From Hypericum androsaemum (Eukaryota; Streptophyta; Magnoliopsida; Malpighiales; Hypericaceae): a stretch of DNA of 64,000 nucleotides. Each line of letters begins with the position of its first letter. The stretch's first letter is position 1. The position numbers and the translations under genes were made by a program. Below the pieces are notes generated by a model. That model was not told the DNA's origin, did no database searches, and worked only from the letters and a program-made list of their open reading frames with translations. Location: contig OZ023188.1 of NCBI GenBank assembly GCA_963995505.1, positions 1,054,001-1,118,000 of the forward strand, in the 5' to 3' direction. Positions 56,920 to 64,000 of the stretch are shown here, piece by piece.

Positions 56920-59242
56920 GGTGAGGAGAGAGAAAATAAAAAAGGTAGGAAAGTGGAGGAATGAAGGTTAAAAGACGAAAATACTCCTACGAATTATTAT
57001 CGTCAGATTTCTGATACGCTTTTAGTCATCAAGATCGATGGCTGAAATTGTTAGAGTCCGTGTGGAATCCACTCCATACATAATCGGTATACTTCCTGAA
57101 AGATGGTTGGTCTTCTTTTCACCGCTCTCTCTCTCACTATAAAAAGGAACAAATTTATACAAATATAATTGCTAAAGTTTCCTTATAGAGTGGGTGGAAC
57201 CCTATCCATTAATCCTCTTGGTGTAGAAGATATATTCCGCAGAACTTAAAGCAAACCCTTTGATCGTTCTTAATTATTTGATAATGTGAATAAAAAAACG
57301 AGATAGTCATTTAACTTGCAAGGATCGCTCTTGACTCATTGTGGTCGATCATAATCAAATTTTAATCAGTTTGGCTCTATCTCGTATTAGTCATATGTTA
57401 AAAATGAAAATTTTAACAGTAAATAATTTGAATTATTTTAATAATTTTTTTTAGGGCTTGACAATTTTCAACTATAGTATAAACGAGTAAGAAAAAAATT
57501 GAAAATTTTAGCACATTTTTTTGTTTAGATCAAACGCCATATGTACCGGTTTGATAGAAAACTGCATAACAATGTTTTATTTTTTAAAAGGTAAAATTTT
57601 CACTTAGTATACTCTTGTTTGGGTTTTAATTCAGGATCTTCGTCGAATTTTATATTCCGCTAGGCCAAACGTCTTTGATATAGCAATGTTTTGTTAGAAA
57701 TTAAACTGTAGTTATGGAGAAGAAAAATATAATGAAAATGAACAGGACACGATTTGTTAACCCATTTCGTTAATTTGACTACATCTGGGAGAGCTAACAA
57801 ATCAGAATTTATCCACTAGTATCAAAATACACAATTAAAATGACATCAACGAGTATTTATAACGCAACCATAATCTAGTTGGTAAATTATAATAGGACTA
57901 GTATTTAAATTTCGTGGACCAGTCTATCAAACTCCTCCATAACCCAAAATTTTTCCTTCACTTTTTGATAAAATAAATGACGAAACTTCAAAAGGTTTAA
58001 AATATGAGAGAATATGGTCTTGGTTTATATATGATGTCATGTGTGTGAACACAAGTATTAACGAAGCTAGCACAAAGGCAAGCTGGGCCCCATTGGAAAA
58101 GTACAGAAAGCCCAACAAGCGCTTTTTGAACTCCTCTTTTATAGTCCAGTGGGTCCCACGCATAAAAAAATAAAGGCCAAAGCGTTTTTGTCTGACTCAG
58201 GATGATGTGGAAGGATGTTTGGACGGGCAAGAAACCCCAAATTCCCCCAATCAATTCAAAGTTCCTTTGTCTTGACCATATTACAAAACTCATAATGACA
58301 GATGTGCGTGTTTACCGTGTTTGATTTCGGTTGATGACAAATGGTATCCGAAAAATTCGCTTCATTAATTAATACGAATTCGAGTCGGTTTGAATTGTAA
58401 CGAAACTTTGCAATAATTAGTGCACATAATCGGATGATTAAAAGAATAGCGCAATCACACTGATGACCAGGACCACTTATATATGAAGATTCCCTTACAT
58501 GTATATGGGCAAAATGCAAATCGATTGGGTGCTACACGACTCTAAGCAATAGAGAAGTCGATAAACTATCTAATTTAACATTGAATTTAAATTTATTAAT
58601 ATGAAAGCCACGATGTTATAAATTTCATCACTAACTTATTGTTTAAATCAAATGGCTCGAAATTTAAATTTCGGTGTGCAGTTAATATAGCCCAAAAATA
58701 GTAATCACACCAAAGAGACAAAAAAAGTTGTTAAAGAATCATGAGACTGTTGAAAATAATTTATATTGAATCAGATTCTATACACGTATTGTTTAATTTT
58801 TTTTAATATTAGATATAAAAATTTTAATATAGTATCGAAACAATTTCAACCGTACATATCGACATCAGTTGACGCGACAATTTTCCATCCCAATAATTCA
58901 GCCTCCCTCGCAATTCTCCCGAAGTGTCAATTTCGAGCATCCTCCCCAATGATCGACCCAAATGTCAATTTCATGCTCCTAGCAACACAACAAAAAATAA
59001 ATTAGACCGCCCCCAAGCAACGGTCAGAAATAAACTTGGCGGGAAAGAAAACTGAAACCCTAAAACCTGTTAAGGTGTGAACTCTCTCTAAGTGGGCTAG
59101 TGCCTGTGGAATTTTGAGGAGGCAGTGGCCAAGCAATCCCCACCACTTTCGGTGTCCAACTTTTATTTCCATTTACGTTTTATTTGGCTTTCTCAAAAGA
59201 CCCGTTCATTTTAGATATCGACTAAACCGAGTAATCTGTAAG
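56920..59242. other. Intergenic and promoter region upstream of the NAC gene
   Basis: No gene recognised. Minus-strand open frames at 57927-58519 lack family patterns. Confidence 0.5.
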
Positions 59243-59252
59243 CTATATATAC
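59243..59252 (+). promoter_or_regulatory. TATA box of the NAC gene
   Basis: CTATATATAC followed 20-45 bases later by a C/T-rich stretch (ACTCCATCTCTCTCTC), the likely start-site region. The leader would be about 520 bases. Confidence 0.6.
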
Positions 59253-59393
59253 ACCCTCAAATTGCCACATCTTCTCCTACTCCATCTCTCTCTCTTGGAC
59301 CAACTTAGCTGTAGCTTTAGTAACAACGAAGTCACAAGCTTCTTAAATTTCTGACTCGTTCAAAATTCTCATCTTTTTTAAAAGAGATTTTGG

Positions 59394-59414
59394 ATGGCGC
59401 AGCTAATTTCTTGA
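59394..59414 (+). promoter_or_regulatory. uORF 1 in the NAC leader (MAQLIS)
   Basis: ATG at 59394 with a stop after six codons, in the presumed 5' UTR. Confidence 0.45.
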
Positions 59415-59564
59415 CGAAAATTTAAATCTTGGCCTCTGGGTATTGCTCAGAGTTCAATTCTTGTCCTTCTTTTCTCCTAATCCGGCCAAATTTAAAAAGG
59501 GGTTTAAGAGGGGGGGTTAAGGAAAAGCTCTGTATCATAAGGAGGAGGCCAAGGTTTAAGGAAG

Positions 59565-59693
59565 ATGATCCTATTGCACGGAGGGTGCATCTTGTGGAAA
59601 TTGTACTTGATTCTTGGGAAGAAATCCAGTGTTTGCAAGAATTTCTACTTCTGGATTTTTCAGATTTTTAATAGATACAGTCTTGGGACCTAG
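59565..59693 (+). promoter_or_regulatory. uORF 2 in the NAC leader (42 codons)
   Basis: Begins MILLHGGCILWKLYLILGKK and stops at 59691-59693, 108 bases before the NAC start. It could limit translation or encode a regulatory peptide. Assumes no leader intron removes it. Confidence 0.4.
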
Positions 59694-59801
59694 ACAGGGA
59701 ATTGTGTTTCGTCTGCTCTGTTTCCCCTGTTTCGTTTCCTGTTATTGGTTTTCCACTAGTAGAAGTAATTGTAGTGGTAGAGAATTTGTGAAATTGGTAC
59801 A

Positions 59802-61182
59802 ATGGGAGGGGCTTCACTACCTCCAGGATTCCGGTTCCATCCAACAGACGAGGAATTGGTGGGATACTACTTGCACAGGAAGGTTCAGGGCCTCGAAATC
59901 GAGCTCGAAGTGATCCCCGTCATCGAGCTGTACAAATTCGATCCATGGGAGTTGCCAGGTACTCTTTCTTAACCATCTCAAAGCTGTCACATTCGACACG
60001 AATCTGTTGTATGGTTTTCAGATGATGTTTTGAATTGTTAGTTTGTTAACATTTAATATGTTGAAGAAAAGCATGTCGGACAGAGAGATAACTCACTCAC
60101 ACGGGTTTTGTCAATGAGCTGATATAGACTAATTTATTGAATAGTTCCACCTTGTAGCTGCTTATGTTACTGAATTTCTGCAGACAAGTCGTTCCTGCCT
60201 AAACGGGACATGGAGTGGTTCTTCTTCTGTCCACGGGACCGCAAGTACCCGAACGGGACTAGAACGAATAGAGCCACCAATGCTGGATACTGGAAGGCTA
60301 CTGGTAAAGACCGGAAAGTTGTGTGCCAATCTTCTGTCACTGGCTACAGAAAGACCTTGGTATTCTACCGCGGACGTGCTCCTCTAGGCGATAGGACGAA
60401 CTGGGTGATGCACGAGTACCGCCTGAGCGACGACTTCTGTGAAGGAACACAAAACCTTCAGGTAGATTCTCACATTCCTAGCATTTAAGTACAGAAGGTG
60501 TGGAAAAATGTAAAGAGAATATGTGGTTTCTGGCTGCAGGGAGCTTATGCATTGTGCCGTGTCATAAAAAAGAACGAATCACAAAAGGCGAGTGATTCGC
60601 ACGGTGAGACGAAGTCCAAGAGGATTGGCAGCAGTTCAAGCATTGGAGACTTGACTTCCACGGGAATCTCCAATGAGCCTATGAACATCTCGCGCGAAAC
60701 ATCTCCTCAAACGAGCTACCCTTGCAGTGACAGCCGGTATTCTAGTCCGATCACTTCGCGTTTTCAAGTCACACCGATAGCAGAATCTGAGCCTGCCTCA
60801 AGAGAGAGCAACCCTTCAAACATTTGGGTCTCACCTGACCTGATCCTGGATTCCTCCAAGGTACAGCTGATATTGTTACAACTTTATCCGAGTTTTTTCT
60901 GATCATTCCAATTCTGGTCTATTGCAGGACTATCCACAAGCATATGAGGCAATGTCTCATTACTTCCCACAGTATGAGTATCCAGGCTCAACGAACCCCT
61001 GGCCTTCGTACAACCACACGGAACTCTCAGCAGGTTCTTCGTACTCTAATTTTAACGGAGAGGTTGAATCTGCAGACGATCTCAGTCGGTTAGCCCTGAT
61101 GTCACCTTATTTGGGACATCAGGACTACATGGGGTATGGTGGGAATGAAGACATGCCGTACGATTATGCGAATCACTTCTGA
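59802..61182 (+). CDS. NAC transcription factor, ANAC071/ANAC011-like
   Basis: DNA-binding plant transcription factor. Exons 59802-59958, 60184-60461, 60540-60860 and 60928-61182 with GT/AG borders give 336 residues. The NAC domain covers about residues 5-155: subdomain A ([19 protein letters not shown]), B ([20 protein letters not shown]), C ([26 protein letters not shown]), D ([28 protein letters not shown]) and E ([10 protein letters not shown]). The [10 protein letters not shown] stretch recalls the Arabidopsis ANAC011/071/096 group; ANAC071 acts in tissue reunion and cambium formation after wounding, so that role is possible but only inferred. The C-terminus is Ser- and Tyr-rich with acidic patches, typical of an activation domain. 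No membrane anchor. Intact. Confidence 0.92.
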
Positions 61183-62597
61183 AGTAACCATACGAGCCGA
61201 CTCGCAGCTCTTCGAGACAATGCAGGTCGTACCACCGATCACACACCGAAGTCTGTCAAACAACTAAAACCAGCCAAGCCAACGCATTTTAATGTTGGCT
61301 CTTGGATGCTCAAAATAAACAGCCTTTCCTGCAGAACAGTTCAGTTCTCGTATCGCCTTTCGCTTTCGTTCGTTCCGGTGTTGCCATTAGGTGGTTCTGC
61401 AACTATATGCATTTGCAAGTCCCCTGTTCTGTCCTGCACTAGTTTGTATTGCCTGGAGCAATCGTTTTTAAAGATTGCACCAGGAACTTAATTTCCATGT
61501 AACAGTTCTCTGATTCCAGCTTAATCAATTTGCCATTGTCTTTCTCCCCCTCCATTACAGTCTATCAGCTTCCCTTTAACTTCATTGTCTCTGAGATCAT
61601 CTTATAAGGACCTACATTCAATAATTTTTTTTTTTGGATTATAGCACCGATATCAGAACAACTACTAAACCGACTAATCCATGTTTAAGCACGGTAAGAG
61701 TTTTAAACCTTTCACAAATAATATTTGAAAACCAAAAGGCATCAAGTTGGAAACCAAAAAAAAAAGGGAAAGCAAAGGATAAAAGAAGGCTACTGTTGAA
61801 ACACATAAAAAAGAGTGAAGAAACGCTCATCTTAAAAGGCATCAAGTTATTAATTATATCTTATATAAATGGTTGGTTTAAGCTGCTTCTTCTTCTTCTT
61901 CTTTGGAAAGAATCTAACTCAAAGAGAGACTGCACTAAGCGTCGACATTGGAATTTGCCCGAAAGGGATTTTATATTCGCTGCCACCCTCTAGCTTCCTC
62001 CCATAAGCACCAACTAAATGCTACTAATTATGGGTCGGTCCTTTAGGGATCAAATGAGCGTGTGGTCGGTGCCTTTCCAATTTTATAAAAAAATTCAACA
62101 TTTTGGTTCGTTGGTTCTGCAGAATTCCCTCTGCGTCGATTTATTCTCCACTTGATAAAACAAATCTGCTATACGACAGTAGGAGTATTATTGAGTTGAA
62201 ATTTGGAAAGTAGCAATTTTGTATTCAACTTCTCAAAAAAATAATTTTGTATCCACAACTTTTTTTTTGTTTCCCAACAGTCTAACAGGCTTTAAGTATT
62301 GGTTTGATATACTCTCAAAAGCATTATTTAAGAATACGTGATCCGACTGACCGTCTAACCGTGACCCAAGATATATAATATATGTACCTTGTAATTACTA
62401 ATTAGTATAAACTGGCAATCCGAGGAAATCACAGACCCCCGAATTGGTGTCAGGCTCAGCGAACCCACCAATGACGGGCGCAAGTAGGGCCCAATAAGAA
62501 GCCCACACCCTCCACAAACTAATAGTCTTTATAATTTTTCCGAAAAACGAATAACTATTATATTAAATAATTTATTTGTAGGCAAAGTAACAACTCG
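61183..62597. other. 3' flank of the NAC gene and spacer
   Basis: The first about 350 bases are probably 3' UTR. No further gene is recognised; an open frame at 61634-61993 is low-complexity. Confidence 0.5.
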
Positions 62598-62669
62598 GGG
62601 TCCATAGCTCAGTGGTAGAGCAATTGACTGCAGATCAATAGGTCACCGGTTCGAACCCGGTTGGGCCCT
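62598..62669 (+). tRNA. trnC-GCA: tRNA-Cys (anticodon GCA)
   Basis: 72 bases fold as a cloverleaf. Acceptor GGGTCCA pairs with TGGGCCC, with a T discriminator. The D arm contains AGCTCAGTGGTAGAGC (A box), the anticodon stem is ATTGA/TCAAT around CTGCAGA with GCA at 62630-62632, and the T arm is CCGGTTCGAACCCGG (B box). Nuclear type, intronless, CCA not encoded. A T7 run at 62681-62687 serves as the Pol III terminator. Confidence 0.97.
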
Positions 62670-62680
62670 TTCCATTGAAC

Positions 62681-62687
62681 TTTTTTT
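62681..62687 (+). terminator. Pol III T-run terminator of tRNA-Cys
   Basis: Seven T residues 11 bases after the mature 3' end. Confidence 0.85.
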
Positions 62688-64000
62688 GCTTTGAATTTTC
62701 CACTTTTCTTTGACCTCTGTTGTTTTTTTTGAGAAAGAACACGGACATCTGTTGTTAACTTTAACTATATAATATAAGCCTGTTTTTTCTTTACTTAGCG
62801 ATCCTCTATTTTAAGATCCAGGTTCACATCATCTTACAAAGTACTTTATACGAAAATTCATATGTTTTGAAATTAAAAGTCAATATAAATAACGAAAAAG
62901 TTCTTATTAAAATAGTAATGACTATATATATATATATATATAATATAGATTGAAATTCAATCAGAAGTAAACAAATTTTAAATCCATCAACTTAATTTGG
63001 TTACTCAAATTGTCAATCAACAAATAGAACACCGTCCTTTTCTATCCGTGACAACGGAAAAAGACAACAAATAAACAATACGATCAACAGCCTATATACA
63101 TATGATGTTATATGCACACAAAATTAAACAACACAATAAACCCTAACTTTGTTTTGAAAAGTTTGAAATTTTTATTAATTGGAACTTGGAAAACAATAAA
63201 TTACATACATGGTTACAATTGGAATCTGTGTGTTGTAATTGTCTAAGCTAGACAACCACATTTTTTTCAGATTCTAGAGATTCTAGGTGAACCAGTATAG
63301 AGCTTATTTTTTTATATAGGTAAATTTTCTGATATAGTAATACTAATTGTATTTGTAGTGACTCTCCCCCTATCCGGGTGGTGCCGTAGAATATAGCTTA
63401 TTGTGGCACTAAGATTTGTAAATAAACCCTAGCCTATGCTGCACCAGACAAAGGCATGTTGGTCGCAGCGACATCCACCAACCTCGGCGAACCCAAGTTG
63501 ACGACAACCTCATCACATCCTAAGTAAGCTCAATCTTTAACCGGAGGTTAATCTTTAACTTTTCCTATAAAAAAAATACAAAAACAAAAAATAAAAACAT
63601 AATCATGTAACGAGAGGTTGTAGAATTGTAACTGTAGGTTCGAGAAATCATCTCGGAACCTTATTACAATGTTCTGATTAAGGTTTTATTTGTTTAGAAA
63701 TATAATTGGATGTTTCAGAATTGTGGTCACCCATATTCGACGGACTTTTCGAGTTTCTTTATTGTTCGTCAAGAAAGCACATCTCAACTATTGTCGACTG
63801 AGAGTTCGAATATTAGATGGTAAAAAAATTAAAATTTTGAAATGAATTCTTAATTTTATTATTACTCCCATTAATATGTTGTTGATTTGAGTCGGACCCG
63901 AAAGTTAAAATCAATTCGAAGTCTTTATTAAATGCAATTTTAAGGATATCTATAACGACATCGAAAAAAATTTATAATGAGATCGAGATTTTTTTTGACA
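62688..64000. other. AT-rich right end, nothing recognised
   Basis: No gene, repeat family or RNA seen up to the window edge, apart from a TA run at 62924-62941. Confidence 0.55.

Noticed and set aside
57927..58519. Overlapping minus-strand frames of 78-98 codons
   Set aside because: No family pattern, no splice structure and AT-rich surroundings.

Overview
The window is nuclear DNA of a flowering plant, most likely a dicot. It has GT/AG introns, AT-rich intergenic DNA, N-terminal organelle-targeting sequences, plant-specific gene families (PPR-SMR, NAC, POLTERGEIST-type PP2C, plant mobile domain) and a nuclear-type tRNA-Cys. I cannot name the species.

Layout. 1-8.1 kb is a graveyard of L1-type LINE pieces (a 3' half with reverse transcriptase tail and RNase H, two short RNase H remnants, and a 5' half with DUF4283/zinc-knuckle ORF1 and endonuclease), plus a TIR element carrying a nested LINE. 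At 8.7-8.9 kb there is an unassigned terminal exon. At 9.4-10.4 kb (minus) lies an intact four-exon gene for glycine cleavage H protein. 10.8-28.6 kb is dominated by Mutator-like (MULE) DNA transposons. These include an inverted-repeat unit around an mTERF-like fragment, two Pack-MULEs (one with a WAV3-type E3 ligase fragment), a 4.06-kb MuDR-like element with a decayed MURA transposase, a small TIR element around a LINE zinc-finger fragment, and two almost fully palindromic 1.4-kb foldback elements. Each foldback has an exact 9-bp target duplication and is built from paired GGAGGCGCC/GGCGCCTCC motifs. A SINE-like insertion and a decayed plastid 23S rRNA fragment lie at about 13 kb.

29.0-38.7 kb is the gene-rich core: a PLL1-type protein phosphatase 2C (plus strand, four exons), then two intronless PPR-SMR genes in tandem on the minus strand. 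They are paralogues of the SOT1/PPR53 type, and their predicted RNA-recognition codes differ. 38.9-43.0 kb is a MULE with convergent plant-mobile-domain and MURA genes, both truncated at a shared internal junction. 43.9-46.0 kb (minus) is a plastid SufD/ABCI7 gene. 46.1-47.7 kb (minus) is a possible small membrane-protein gene broken by one TAG. 47.8-53.6 kb is AT-rich with little content. 53.6-56.75 kb is a complex tandem repeat split by a Pack-MULE that captured the N-terminal half of PRP18. At 59.2-61.2 kb is a NAC transcription factor with a uORF-bearing leader, and at 62.6 kb a tRNA-Cys(GCA).

Host genes do not form an operon-like unit. They serve photorespiration (H protein), receptor-linked signalling (PLL1), plastid RNA processing (the PPR-SMR pair), Fe-S assembly (SufD) and transcription (NAC). 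The connecting theme is MULE activity: most 9-bp target duplications are still readable, and one foldback element sits directly upstream of the PLL1 TATA box. No LTR retrotransposon, CRISPR array or bacterial feature was seen.
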